Assembly (NCBI RefSeq): GCF_011050415.1
Contig: NZ_DRFS01000019.1
Span: forward strand, 186,001 to 250,000
Length of the DNA: 64,000 bases
DNA from: Halomonas sp.
Lineage (GTDB): Bacteria; Pseudomonadota; Gammaproteobacteria; Pseudomonadales; Halomonadaceae
Direction: 5' to 3'
Both the position numbers and the translations under genes were made by a program. Below, piece by piece: positions 51,864 to 60,837 of this stretch. The notes beneath the pieces are model-generated. The model was given only the letters and a program-made list of their open reading frames with translations. It searched no databases and was not told the DNA's origin. The stretch's first letter is position 1; each line of letters starts with the position of its first letter.

Positions 51864-53681
51864 TTACTCAGCTCCCTGATGCGCTTGGATAACGGCCAAG
51901 AATTCTTCGCCGTAATCCGCCAGTTTGCGCGCACCGATACCGGAGATCGCGCCCAATGCCTCTAAGCTTAGGGGCTTCTGCTCGACCATTTCGGCCAGGG
52001 TGGCGTCGTGGAAAATCACATAGGCAGGTACCCCCTGGGCCTCGGCCAGTTCCCGGCGGTGTTGGCGCAGGGCTTCCCATAGCTCCCCATGGGGCAGCGT
52101 GGCCGAGCCTGCTTTGCTGCCCCGCCGGGTGGCCTTAGCCTTGCTTGGTTTGCGCAGAGTAAGCGAGTGTTCGCCGCGCAGCACCGGCTTGGCGTTGGCA
52201 GTAAGCTTAATGCCGCCGTGGCCCTCCATATCGACACTTAAATAGCCGCTGGCAATCAGCTGGCGAAAGAGCGCTTTCCAATCGTTAGCGGTGAGCTCTT
52301 TACCAATACCGAAGGTGCTTATGCGGTCGTGACCAAAGCGGGTGATACGCTCGTTGCTTTTGCCCAGCAGTACATCCACCAGATAGGTCACGCCGAAGCG
52401 CTGCTCAGTGCGGTAGACACAGGAGAGTGCCTTCTGCGCCGCCACGGTGGCCTCCCAGGTCTCGGGTGGAGTCAGGCAGTTATCGCAGTTGCCGCAGGGG
52501 GCGTCCAGATGATCGCCAAAGTAGTGCAAGAGCGCCTGGCGACGGCAGCTGATGATCTCGCAAAGCCCCAGCATGGCGTCGAGTTTCTGCTGCTCAATGC
52601 GCTTTTGCTGGTCGGCGGCGCTGGAATCCTGCTGCATCTGACGCAGGGTGATCACGTCCTGGAGCCCATAGGCCATCCAGGCATCGGCGGGTAGACCGTC
52701 GCGCCCGGCGCGGCCGGTCTCCTGATAGTAGGCTTCGATGCTCTTGGGCAGGTTGAGGTGCGCTACAAAGCGCACATCAGGCTTGTCGATGCCCATACCG
52801 AAGGCGATGGTGGCCACCACAATCACGCCATCTTCACGTAGGAAGCGGGTCTGGTGGTGCTGGCGCTGCTCAGCGGGAAGCCCGGCGTGGTAGGGCAGTG
52901 CGGTCAGCCCCTGGCGCTCCAGCCACGCGGCAGTCTCCTCCACCTTGCGCCGAGAGAGGCAGTAGACGATACCCGCCTCGCCGTCGTGGTGCTCGCGGAT
53001 AAACTGCAGCAGCTGCTCTTTGGCCTTGCCCTGATTTTCGGCGATATGGTAGCGGATATTGGGCCGATCAAAGCCGCTGTTATATAGAGCGGCTTCATGG
53101 AGCTGTAGATGCTCCATAATATCGTGCCGGGTGGGCACATCGGCGGTGGCGGTCAGGGCGATGCGCGGCACCTGGGGAAAACGCTGATGCAGGTGGGAGA
53201 GCTGGCGATACTCGGGGCGAAAGTCGTGGCCCCATTGGGAGACGCAGTGGGCTTCATCAATAGCAAACAGGGCAATGTGGGTCTGTTCCAGCAGCATCTG
53301 CATACGCGCCGTGGCCAGCCGTTCCGGCGCCACATACAAAAGATCCAACTCCCCCGCCCGCAGGCGGTTTTCCACATCAACCGCCTCATGATAATCGAGG
53401 CTGGAGTTGAGGTAGGCCGCCCTGACCCCGTTCTGTTCAAGCGCCGCTACCTGATCCTGCATTAGCGCGATCAGCGGCGAGACCACAATCGCGGTGCCTT
53501 CGCGCAGCAGCGCAGGGATCTGATAACACAGCGATTTTCCGCCGCCGGTGGGCATCAATACCAGCGCATCGCCCCCGGCAATCACATGCTCAATGATGGC
53601 CTGCTGTGGGCCGCGAAAGCTGTCGTAGCCAAATACCTCCTGCAGCACCTTGAGGGCTGCCGGGTGGGTGTCGCCGTGCAT
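51864..53681 (-). CDS. recQ: ATP-dependent DNA helicase RecQ
   Basis: A 605-residue 3'-5' helicase. Walker [21 protein letters not shown] box [16 protein letters not shown], motif V region [18 protein letters not shown], motif [15 protein letters not shown] zinc-binding region [16 protein letters not shown] with CGNCDNC, a winged-helix RQC part, and a C-terminal HRDC domain ([34 protein letters not shown]) follow. The start at 53681 is preceded by GGGAGAG; an in-frame start 42 bp earlier is less likely. Confidence 0.95.
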   Translation of the reverse strand: MHGDTHPAALKVLQEVFGYDSFRGPQQAIIEHVIAGGDALVLMPTGGGKSLCYQIPALLREGTAIVVSPLIALMQDQVAALEQNGVRAAYLNSSLDYHEAVDVENRLRAGELDLLYVAPERLATARMQMLLEQTHIALFAIDEAHCVSQWGHDFRPEYRQLSHLHQRFPQVPRIALTATADVPTRHDIMEHLQLHEAALYNSGFDRPNIRYHIAENQGKAKEQLLQFIREHHDGEAGIVYCLSRRKVEETAAWLERQGLTALPYHAGLPAEQRQHHQTRFLREDGVIVVATIAFGMGIDKPDVRFVAHLNLPKSIEAYYQETGRAGRDGLPADAWMAYGLQDVITLRQMQQDSSAADQQKRIEQQKLDAMLGLCEIISCRRQALLHYFGDHLDAPCGNCDNCLTPPETWEATVAAQKALSCVYRTEQRFGVTYLVDVLLGKSNERITRFGHDRISTFGIGKELTANDWKALFRQLIASGYLSVDMEGHGGIKLTANAKPVLRGEHSLTLRKPSKAKATRRGSKAGSATLPHGELWEALRQHRRELAEAQGVPAYVIFHDATLAEMVEQKPLSLEALGAISGIGARKLADYGEEFLAVIQAHQGAE

Positions 53682-53745
53682 CAGTGCTCTCCCTTGTCTC
53701 GTACCTAAGAGAGAATTGTGCACGAAAAACCTGAGGGACGTCAGC

Positions 53746-54600
53746 CTAGCGAATCCCCGCCCTTAAAAACGACTGAACAAACTGGCGCTGAAAGAGCAAA
53801 AAGGCGATGAGTAACGGGGCGATGCTTAACAGCGTTGCGGCGCTGACAGTGGCCCAGTTAACGCCAGTTTCTGGCGCGGAGAAAACGCCCAGGCCCACTG
53901 TTAATGGGCGACTCTCTACCGAGTTGGTCACCACCAGCGGCCAGATAAAGTTATTCCAGTGGTGGCTAATCGAGACCAGTCCGTATGCCAGATAGGTGGG
54001 CTTGGCTAGCGGTACATACACCTTCCACAAAATTTCCAGCCAGTTGCAGCCTTCGATGCGGGCCGCGTCTTCCAGCTCCCTTGGGATGGTTTTAAAGGTT
54101 TGGCGGAGCAGAAAAATACCCAAGGCGCTGGCAACATAAGGCAGGCCAATACCGGTGATGGTGTTGATCAACCCTAGCTCGCTGGCGATGCGGTAGTTCT
54201 CGACGATGAGTACTTCGGGAAATACGAACAGCTGAATCAACACCAGCATAAATAGTATGTTTTTGCCGGGAATCGGGAAGCGGGCAAAGGCAAACGCGGC
54301 CAAAGTACACACGATAAACTGGCCAATCACTACCCCGGTGACGAGTGCAAAGGTATTGAGGTAGTAGCGGGCAAAAGGTGCCTGAGACCAGGCGTTGGTA
54401 AAGTTATCCAGCGTAAGCGGCGCAAATAAGTCGAAGCGCACCATGTAGGCAGGCGGATGAAAGGCTGCCCAGAAAGCATACAGCAGGGGAAATACCCAGA
54501 TAATCGCCAGCAACCATGCGGCCACGGTTTCAAGTGACGGGATTGAAAAGTAACGAGGACGAGGCGCATAGGCCTTTGATTTAGTCGTAGCGGTACTCAT
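53746..54600 (-). CDS. CUT1-type ABC transporter permease (UgpE/MalG-like)
   Basis: A 284-residue permease with six helices, EAA loop [20 protein letters not shown], and the MalG-type N-terminal extension. CUT1 importers take sugars, sugar alcohols, glycerol-3-phosphate and some nitrogenous compounds. It overlaps the other permease gene by 4 bp. Confidence 0.88.
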   Translation of the reverse strand: MSTATTKSKAYAPRPRYFSIPSLETVAAWLLAIIWVFPLLYAFWAAFHPPAYMVRFDLFAPLTLDNFTNAWSQAPFARYYLNTFALVTGVVIGQFIVCTLAAFAFARFPIPGKNILFMLVLIQLFVFPEVLIVENYRIASELGLINTITGIGLPYVASALGIFLLRQTFKTIPRELEDAARIEGCNWLEILWKVYVPLAKPTYLAYGLVSISHHWNNFIWPLVVTNSVESRPLTVGLGVFSAPETGVNWATVSAATLLSIAPLLIAFLLFQRQFVQSFLRAGIR

Positions 54601-55481
54601 TGGTAATGCGTCCTGCGGTCTAAAATCGTGAACTTCACCGTGGCGACGACGGCGAGTACCAGCAAAATGACCACCGTAATAGTGGCTGCCGTGGTGCGGT
54701 CAAAGAACGAAAACGCGTTCTCATAAACGTAATAAAGCAGCAGGTTGGTGGCGTTGTTAGGCCCGCCCTTGGTTAGAATAAACAGGTGATCCACCACCCG
54801 AACCGCGTTGATCAGGGCATTAATAAGTACGAATAGGGTCGTTGGCATTAATAGGGGGAAAGTGACTCGCCAAAAGAAGCTCCAGCGGCTGGTACCTTCA
54901 AGATCGGCAGCCTCTTTAAGTTCGGGGGCAATACCCTGCAATGCCGCTAAGTAGAAAATCATAAAAAAGCCGGCTTCTTTCCATACCGACATCACAATCA
55001 CTGAGCCTAGCGCCATGTTGGGATCGCCAAGCCAGTTAACCCCAGAAAACCCTAACGCGCCGAGCACTTTATTAAACAAGCCAATCTGCGGGGCGTAGAA
55101 GAACATCCATATATTGGCAGCAGCAATCATGGGCAGGATGGTGGGCGTAAAGTAGGCCATACGCACAAAGCCGCGCCCCGGAAGTTTACCGTTAACGAAT
55201 AGCGCCATGCCCAATGCCAGTGCAATGGACGTCGGAATCGTACCCACGGCATAAATTAAGTTATTGCGCGCTACCTTCCAAAATGTCGGGTCATCAAACA
55301 ACACCTGATAGTTTTCGAGCCCCACAAATTCGGCGGGCGCACCGCGAAAGCCGGGCAAAAACAGGCTATTGATAACGGTTGTGATCGTAGGCAGGTAGGC
55401 GAACGTGGTTAATAGAACCGCTGCGGGCAGTAACAGCAGGCCGCCATATAACTGCATTCGCCGATAAGAGGTTAAGTTCAT
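54597..55481 (-). CDS. CUT1-type ABC transporter permease (UgpA/MalF-like)
   Basis: A 294-residue permease with six helices (first: LYGGLLLLPAAVLLTTFAYL) and the EAA loop APELKEAADLEGTSRWSFFW. The longer frame to 55541 adds 20 residues that do not fit the family, so the start at 55481 is preferred though its ribosome site is weak. Partner of the MalG-like permease in the same importer. Confidence 0.86.
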   Translation of the reverse strand: MNLTSYRRMQLYGGLLLLPAAVLLTTFAYLPTITTVINSLFLPGFRGAPAEFVGLENYQVLFDDPTFWKVARNNLIYAVGTIPTSIALALGMALFVNGKLPGRGFVRMAYFTPTILPMIAAANIWMFFYAPQIGLFNKVLGALGFSGVNWLGDPNMALGSVIVMSVWKEAGFFMIFYLAALQGIAPELKEAADLEGTSRWSFFWRVTFPLLMPTTLFVLINALINAVRVVDHLFILTKGGPNNATNLLLYYVYENAFSFFDRTTAATITVVILLVLAVVATVKFTILDRRTHYQ

Positions 55482-55561
55482 AGAGATGTACCGCAGGAGA
55501 AAAAGCCGGGGCGTACCCCGGCGAGCATGGCAATCGGGCAAGTGTTACAGCGCTAGCGCAC

Positions 55562-56842
55562 TCAGCGTGCGTAGCGGCGAAGCACGCTGTCTGCTTCTTG
55601 CTGCGCTTGGCTTAGCGCTTCTTCCGGCGACATCTGGCCGGTTAGCGCGGCTTGCACGGCGTTATCCAAGGCGCGACGCACGCGGCCCCCCTGGTAAGTG
55701 GAAAGCTCTGCAGTACCGTGTTCGAGCTGGTCACGGGCTACCGCCGCTGGCGCAAACTCTTCCACGTAGCTTTGCAGCGCGTCGGTCTCATAAGCGGCAG
55801 GGCTAACGCCCATATAACCCGTCTCAATTGACCAGGCTGCTGCGCGCTCGGGGTCTGTCATCCAGCGAATAAAGGTCATTGCTGCGCGCTGCTCTTCTTC
55901 AGTGGCGTCTTCAAAAATGTAGAAGTTGCCGCCGCCGGTGGGGCTGCCCCGCTGGGTATTCATCGGCAGCATGGCGACGCCAAAATCAAAATTGGCTTCG
56001 TTACGCACGGCGGTTAAGTTACCCGTGGTGTGCCACATCATAGCGGTGGACGCTTCGAGGAAGTTCTGGCGCAACGTGCCCCACTCAATGGTGCCGTCGG
56101 GCATGGCATTGTGCTCAGTGGCTAGCGATACCCAGTACTCAAGCGCTTCAATAGCGGCAGGGTCGTCAAAATAAACCTCTGTACCGTCTTCGCTCATTAA
56201 GCGGTGGCCGTTCTGGAAGGCGAAAGCCTGAAACATCCAGTAGGGGTAGCCGGTAGAAGGCACCATCACGCCCCACTGATCGCCATTGGAGGCTTCTCGT
56301 ACGGTAGCGGCCATTTCCGCCATCTCTTCCCAATTCTCGGGGGGCGTTTCGGGGTCTAGGCCGGCGGCTTCAAAGGCGTCTTTGTTCCAGAACAGCACGA
56401 TGGTGGAGCGCTGGAAGGGGATGCCGTAGGTTTTGCCATCTAACTGGCCATTTTCCATTAAGCCAGGGTAGAAACTATCCAGCCACTCACGCTCTTCATC
56501 GGTTTCGACCAGATCGTCGAAAGCCACGATGGCGTTCTGCTCAATCAACTCATAAAGGTCGATGGAGAACAGTACTGACAACTGTGGGGCGTCACCGGCT
56601 TCAATGGCCGACATCGTCCGCACCCGGGTGTCGTCGTAATTACCTGCGTAGATGGCCTCCACGTTGATGTCGGGGTGCTCGCTCTCGAACTCATCCACCA
56701 AGTCATCAATCACATCCGTCAGCGCACCGCCCACTGAGACGGGGTAGTACATAGTCAGATCAATGCTATCGGCGTTTACCTGAGCGACGCTTAATAAGCC
56801 CGCTGCCAAGGCAGTCATTGCAAAAGGGGTACGCAAACGCAT
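55562..56842 (-). CDS. CUT1-type ABC transporter substrate-binding protein (UgpB-like)
   Basis: A 426-residue periplasmic protein with a signal peptide (RTPFAMTALAAGLLSVAQV, cleaved after VNA). It has the type 1 sugar-binding fold: LTMYYPVSVGGALTDVIDDL, then NVEAIYAGNYDDT, SAIEAGDAPQLSVLF and GIPFQRSTIVLFWNKDAFEAA. The overall pattern resembles UgpB (glycerol-3-phosphate), but ligand residues cannot be assigned, so the substrate is open. Confidence 0.86.
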   Translation of the reverse strand: MRLRTPFAMTALAAGLLSVAQVNADSIDLTMYYPVSVGGALTDVIDDLVDEFESEHPDINVEAIYAGNYDDTRVRTMSAIEAGDAPQLSVLFSIDLYELIEQNAIVAFDDLVETDEEREWLDSFYPGLMENGQLDGKTYGIPFQRSTIVLFWNKDAFEAAGLDPETPPENWEEMAEMAATVREASNGDQWGVMVPSTGYPYWMFQAFAFQNGHRLMSEDGTEVYFDDPAAIEALEYWVSLATEHNAMPDGTIEWGTLRQNFLEASTAMMWHTTGNLTAVRNEANFDFGVAMLPMNTQRGSPTGGGNFYIFEDATEEEQRAAMTFIRWMTDPERAAAWSIETGYMGVSPAAYETDALQSYVEEFAPAAVARDQLEHGTAELSTYQGGRVRRALDNAVQAALTGQMSPEEALSQAQQEADSVLRRYAR

Positions 56843-56886
56843 AAGAGACTCCGCAAGTGTCAGTACTGAACAAGGTTTAAAAGCGA

Positions 56887-58017
56887 TCAGTGTTGGAAAG
56901 AGCCCACTGCCGGTGGGCGAGGAACAGCCCGAGGGGCGTTAGGTAAAGCGTGTGGCGTTATGTCATCACGGCGCAGGCCGTCACTACCAAACAGGTGAGC
57001 ATGTTGGCTTGACCAGCGAAGGCGGCAGGGCTGACCAGCTAGTGCGTGTTTACCGCTCATGCGAACCCTTACGGTATGGCTGCCGACGGTGACATGAGCA
57101 ATCGTATCGGCCCCCAGGTACTCATCGCTGACAACCATGGCGGGTACGCCCGCGGCTGACGTGGTGCTTAGCGCAATATCTTCTGGGCGGATACCCAAGT
57201 GGCCACCAGCAGCTTCCATAGGGGCTACAGGTGTGCTGGGTTCACCTTCGATAACGGCGCCATTCTCACCAGTCACTAATGGCAGCAGGTTCATGGCGGG
57301 GCTACCAATAAAGCTGGCGGCAAAAGCGCTAGCGGGGCGGTTATAGAGCTCGTCAGGCGAATCATCCTGAACGATTTTGCCGTGCTGCATTAAAATTACG
57401 CGATCACCCATGCTCATGGCCTCGACTTGATCGTGAGTAACGTAGATAACCGTCATGTTTAGGCGGCTTTGTAGCGCTTTGATTTCCCGGCGCATATCGC
57501 TACGCAGCCGGGCGTCCAGGTTGGAAAGAGGCTCATCCATTAGGCAGATCGGGTGTTCGGAAATCACCGAGCGCGCCAACGCAACCCGCTGACGTTGGCC
57601 GCCGGAAAGCTGGCCTGGCTTGCGGTTTAGGTAATCGGTTAAATCGACCAGCTCGGCGACCTTGGCCAGCCGTTGGCGCTGTTCATCTTTGGGCACTTTG
57701 CGGCTGCGCAGGCCAAACACGATATTGTCGGCCACGCTTAAGTGCGGAAACAGGGCGTAGGATTGAAATACCATGCTTAGCCCACGGTCGCCGGGCGGCA
57801 GGCGTGTGACGTTGCGTTCGCCAATATGAATTTGGCCGTCGCTGGCTTCTTCCAAGCCTGCAATCATGCGAAGCGTGGTGGATTTACCGCAGCCTGAAGG
57901 GCCGAGCAGAATGACAAACTGCCCTGGGGTAACATCAAACGAAATACCATCGACAGCCGCAGAGGCACCCCAGCGTTTAGTGACGCCCTCTAAGCGTATT
58001 CGCGATTGGTTTGACAT
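56887..58017 (-). CDS. CUT1-type ABC transporter ATPase (UgpC/MalK-like)
   Basis: A 376-residue ATPase: Walker A GPSGCGKSTTLRMIAGLEEA, Q-loop MVFQSYALFPH, signature LSGGQRQRVALARSV, Walker B CLMDEPLSNLD, and a C-terminal regulatory OB (TOBE) region. Starts at 58017 or at a GTG at 58026. The gene follows the sigma54 activator gene by 113 bp and precedes the binding-protein gene, so the importer may be read from its own promoter or together with the activator. Confidence 0.88.
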   Translation of the reverse strand: MSNQSRIRLEGVTKRWGASAAVDGISFDVTPGQFVILLGPSGCGKSTTLRMIAGLEEASDGQIHIGERNVTRLPPGDRGLSMVFQSYALFPHLSVADNIVFGLRSRKVPKDEQRQRLAKVAELVDLTDYLNRKPGQLSGGQRQRVALARSVISEHPICLMDEPLSNLDARLRSDMRREIKALQSRLNMTVIYVTHDQVEAMSMGDRVILMQHGKIVQDDSPDELYNRPASAFAASFIGSPAMNLLPLVTGENGAVIEGEPSTPVAPMEAAGGHLGIRPEDIALSTTSAAGVPAMVVSDEYLGADTIAHVTVGSHTVRVRMSGKHALAGQPCRLRWSSQHAHLFGSDGLRRDDITPHALPNAPRAVPRPPAVGSFQH

Positions 58018-58130
58018 AGCACACACATCACCGGCTGTTGGTTGTTATTGGTTCAGCTTGTGTTGAAGGTGTTGCCGTTTCATGACACTTACATGGATGG
58101 TTGATGACAGCAGTTGTGTCAAGCAGAGAA

Positions 58131-59546
58131 TTACCTGGCGACCTTAATGCCATAACGCTGCAGCCTGCGCACCACGCTGGATTGGCTGATGCCCAGTCGC
58201 TCAGCAATGGCGTAGGTGCTGGGGAGTGTGTTGCACAGCTCTTCAAGGGTTTCACGCTCCAGCCGCGCTAGGTACTGCTTGAGGGTTTCCTGGGGTTCGA
58301 GTGCTACTGCCGACGTTGCTGGCGAGGCGCTCGGCAAACTGGCTGGCTGCTCGGCGTGAGGGAGTGCAGCGGGCACCTCGATTTGATCAGTAGGGCTTGA
58401 TAGCCAGGCTCTTTCTAACCAATTCTCCAGCTCGCGGACATTCCCTGGCCACTCGCTGCCCATCAACGTCGACCAAACGCGGGTATCAAGAATTTTCTGG
58501 CGGCCATAGCGCTGGTTGAGCCGGTTTAAGCAAGCTTCAACCAAGTCCGGGATATCCTCTCGGCGGTCACGCAGCGGCGGCAGGGTGACCGGGATCACAT
58601 TGAGGCGGTAGTAAAGATCCAGACGGAAAAGTCCGGCCTCTACTTGCTTGCCCAAATCCTGGTTGGTTGCCACAACCAAGCGAAAATTGACCTTGCGTGA
58701 TCGGGTGTCACCCAGCCGGGTCAAACTACCGTCCTGAATCACCTTGAGCAGTTTGGTTTGCATTAGCAGCGGCAGCTCGCCTATTTCATCCAAAAACAGC
58801 GTGCCGCCCTCGGCCTGCTCTAACAGGCCCGCTTTTCCCTGACGCGCGGCACCGCTGAAGGCGCCGGGCTGATAGCCAAACATCTCCGACTCAAACAGGT
58901 TTTCGGGAATTGCCGCGCAGTTAACGTCAATAAAGGGGCCGTTACAGCGCTGGCTCCAGCGGTGTAGCTGTTTGGCAAAGGCGGTTTTGCCCACGCCGGA
59001 TTCACCCAGCATCAGCACATTAGCATCGGAAGGGGCGACCCGCTTAAGCAGTAGCGCAATTTCTCGCATCACGCTGCTGCGCACCTGCAAATTATCCAGA
59101 GCGTCATCCAGCGCTTGCTCTTCCGCGTCTGGCGCTGCCTGACTGCGTTTTAAGTGTTCGCTAAAGCGTTTTTGCAGCAGGGCATATTCGTCCTGTAATA
59201 ACTGAAGGTCGGTTAAGTCCCGCGAGCGGCTGATAATGCGCTCCAGCTTGCCGTCGACGAACACTGGGTAGGCTTCGGCAATCACTCGGCGGCCTGTTCC
59301 CGTTACCTGCATCAGTTGTGCAGGCCTACGGGTGCGCATCACTTCCATGGTGATGGAGGGCTTGAGTACCCCGGCCGTTTGAAGCTGTTGAACACTGCTG
59401 GAGAGCAGCTCTTCTCTGGATACTCCGTAAACCGCTTCGGCTCCTGGGCTAATATCCAATACTTGCCCGTCACCACCGACGATAAAAAAGTGGTCGTTTG
59501 CGGTTTCCACAATGGTTCGCAGCACATGCCTGTCTATTTCACTCAT
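58131..59546 (-). CDS. PAS-domain sigma54-dependent transcriptional activator
   Basis: A 471-residue enhancer-binding protein. An N-terminal PAS domain (about residues 5-115) serves as sensor; no receiver domain is present. The AAA+ domain has Walker A GESGVGKT (181-188), the sigma54-contact loop GAFSGA (228-233, Ser where most members have Thr), and Walker B FLDEIGEL (251-258). A C-terminal helix-turn-helix reads [20 protein letters not shown]. The start at 59546 follows AGGAGG by 7-8 nt; an in-frame ATG at 59573 lies inside the upstream repeats. Divergent from the gbuA operon, which has a sigma54 promoter. Confidence 0.9.
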   Translation of the reverse strand: MSEIDRHVLRTIVETANDHFFIVGGDGQVLDISPGAEAVYGVSREELLSSSVQQLQTAGVLKPSITMEVMRTRRPAQLMQVTGTGRRVIAEAYPVFVDGKLERIISRSRDLTDLQLLQDEYALLQKRFSEHLKRSQAAPDAEEQALDDALDNLQVRSSVMREIALLLKRVAPSDANVLMLGESGVGKTAFAKQLHRWSQRCNGPFIDVNCAAIPENLFESEMFGYQPGAFSGAARQGKAGLLEQAEGGTLFLDEIGELPLLMQTKLLKVIQDGSLTRLGDTRSRKVNFRLVVATNQDLGKQVEAGLFRLDLYYRLNVIPVTLPPLRDRREDIPDLVEACLNRLNQRYGRQKILDTRVWSTLMGSEWPGNVRELENWLERAWLSSPTDQIEVPAALPHAEQPASLPSASPATSAVALEPQETLKQYLARLERETLEELCNTLPSTYAIAERLGISQSSVVRRLQRYGIKVAR

Positions 59547-59568
59547 CGCAGCCGCCTCCTCTGAGTGA

Positions 59569-59631
59569 TTCATTTTTGAATTATTGATTCAAAAATGAAT
59601 TGAAAAAGCCTCTAGTTGATTCATTTTTGCA
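59569..59631. promoter_or_regulatory. three activator-type binding sites (UAS) for the sigma54 regulator
   Basis: Site 1 TTCATTTTTGAA (59569-59580), site 2 TTCAAAAATGAA (59588-59599, its exact reverse complement) and site 3 TTCATTTTTGCA (59620-59631). Sites 1 and 2 are the centre of 13-bp inverted arms separated by 7 bp. They lie 43-105 bp upstream of the -24/-12 promoter, a normal place for enhancer sites, and overlap the activator's own start region. Confidence 0.75.
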
Positions 59632-59673
59632 TCGTCTGGTCGCTAATCCCACCACTTTATAGGCATCTACGAC

Positions 59674-59690
59674 TTGGCATGGTCTGTGCA
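59674..59690 (+). promoter_or_regulatory. sigma54 (-24/-12) promoter of the gbuA operon
   Basis: TTGGCATGGTCTGTGCA matches the consensus YTGGCACG-N4-TTGCW at 11 of 13 fixed positions, with the invariant GG and GC pairs correctly spaced. Transcription would begin near 59702, about 68 bp before the gene start. Confidence 0.8.
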
Positions 59691-59769
59691 GTGTCTTTGG
59701 AAGAGTAGTGAAAAGAGCTAGGCCAATACCTACACCGTGCTCACCGCCAAAAAATATAAGGAGATGTGT

Positions 59770-60720
59770 ATGTCAGAGTTTAATCAGCCCCTGGGCGGCA
59801 ACACCATGCCGCGCTTTGCAGGCCCTGCCACCATGATGCGCTTGCCTACTCAAGAAACCGCCGAGGGATTAGACGCGGCATTTATTGGTATCCCTATGGA
59901 TATTGGCACTTCAAACCGCCCCGGCACGCGGCTTGGGCCGCGCCAGATTCGCGACGAGTCACGCATGCTGCGCCCCTACAATATGGCGACCCGCGCCGCG
60001 CCCTTTGAAAGCCTGCAGGTGGCGGACATTGGTGATGTCCCCATCAATACTTTTCACCTGCCGAAAAGCGTCGACATCATCACCGCCTTCTACGATGAGG
60101 TGCTGAAACATGACTGCATTCCGCTGACCCTGGGCGGGGAGCACACCCTGACGTTGCCAATTCTTCGCGCCATGGTCAAAAAGCACGGCCCGGTGGGGCT
60201 AATTCATATTGATGCCCATGCCGATGTCAATGAGCACATGTTCGGCGAGCCAATTGCCCACGGCACGCCGTTTCGTCGCGCCCAGGAGGAGGGCTTATTG
60301 GCCCATGGCAAGGTAGTGCAAATCGGCCTGCGCGGTACCGGCTATGCCGCTGAGGATTTTGATTGGTGCCGCGACCAGGGCTTTCGTGTCGTTCCCGCCG
60401 AGGAGTGCTGGTATCGCTCGCTAGCGCCGTTGATGCAGGAAGTGCGCGAGCAGATGGGCGATATCCCGGTATATATCAGCTTTGATATCGACGGTTTGGA
60501 TCCTTCCGTAGCCCCCGGCACTGGCACGGTGGAGATGGGCGGCCTCACCTCTACCCAAGGATTGGAAATCGTCCGCGGCGCGGCGGGCTTAAATATTGTC
60601 GGCTGTGATCTAGTAGAAGTGTCACCTCCTTATGATCCTAGCGGCAACACCGCACTGATGGGCGCCACGCTGCTGTATGAAATGCTCTGCGTACTGCCGG
60701 GCGTTAAGCACAGCGAGTGA
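59770..60720 (+). CDS. gbuA: guanidinobutyrase / agmatinase-family ureohydrolase
   Basis: A 316-residue manganese ureohydrolase. Metal motifs: GGEHTLTLPI, IHIDAHADVN and SFDIDGLDPSVAPGTGT. The N-terminal FNQPLGGNTMPRFAGPATMMR stretch resembles P. aeruginosa GbuA (4-guanidinobutyrase), which releases urea and GABA. Agmatinase cannot be fully excluded on sequence alone, but the AruI gene downstream favours guanidinobutyrate. Start chosen at 59770, 6 nt after AAGGAG. Confidence 0.88.
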   Translation: MSEFNQPLGGNTMPRFAGPATMMRLPTQETAEGLDAAFIGIPMDIGTSNRPGTRLGPRQIRDESRMLRPYNMATRAAPFESLQVADIGDVPINTFHLPKSVDIITAFYDEVLKHDCIPLTLGGEHTLTLPILRAMVKKHGPVGLIHIDAHADVNEHMFGEPIAHGTPFRRAQEEGLLAHGKVVQIGLRGTGYAAEDFDWCRDQGFRVVPAEECWYRSLAPLMQEVREQMGDIPVYISFDIDGLDPSVAPGTGTVEMGGLTSTQGLEIVRGAAGLNIVGCDLVEVSPPYDPSGNTALMGATLLYEMLCVLPGVKHSE

Positions 60721-60730
60721 CGCTGACCAC

Positions 60731-60790
60731 ATAGCTAACAAATAGATAGCTATCAAAGAAATAGCACTAAATAAAAAAGTACTAACTAGC
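60731..60790 (+). repeat. degenerate 15-bp tandem repeat after gbuA
   Basis: ATAGCTAACAAATAG, ATAGCTATCAAAGAA, ATAGCACTAAATAAA, AAAGTACTAACTAGC in direct succession, starting 10 bp after the gbuA stop. Adjacent copies share about half to two thirds of their bases; the last unit is weak. Confidence 0.55.
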
Positions 60791-60837
60791 TACGCCGCCA
60801 GCCCACCTCCAATAATCACTTCTAATGGGTGACTCCT

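Noticed and set aside
58018..58130. TTGACA plus a downstream element as promoter of the CUT1 importer, and a possible sigma54 site
   Set aside because: No acceptable -10 at the proper distance and no GG/GC pair at sigma54 spacing.
60745..60754. GATAGCTATC palindrome after gbuA as an operator
   Set aside because: It is a by-product of the junction between two 15-bp repeat units.
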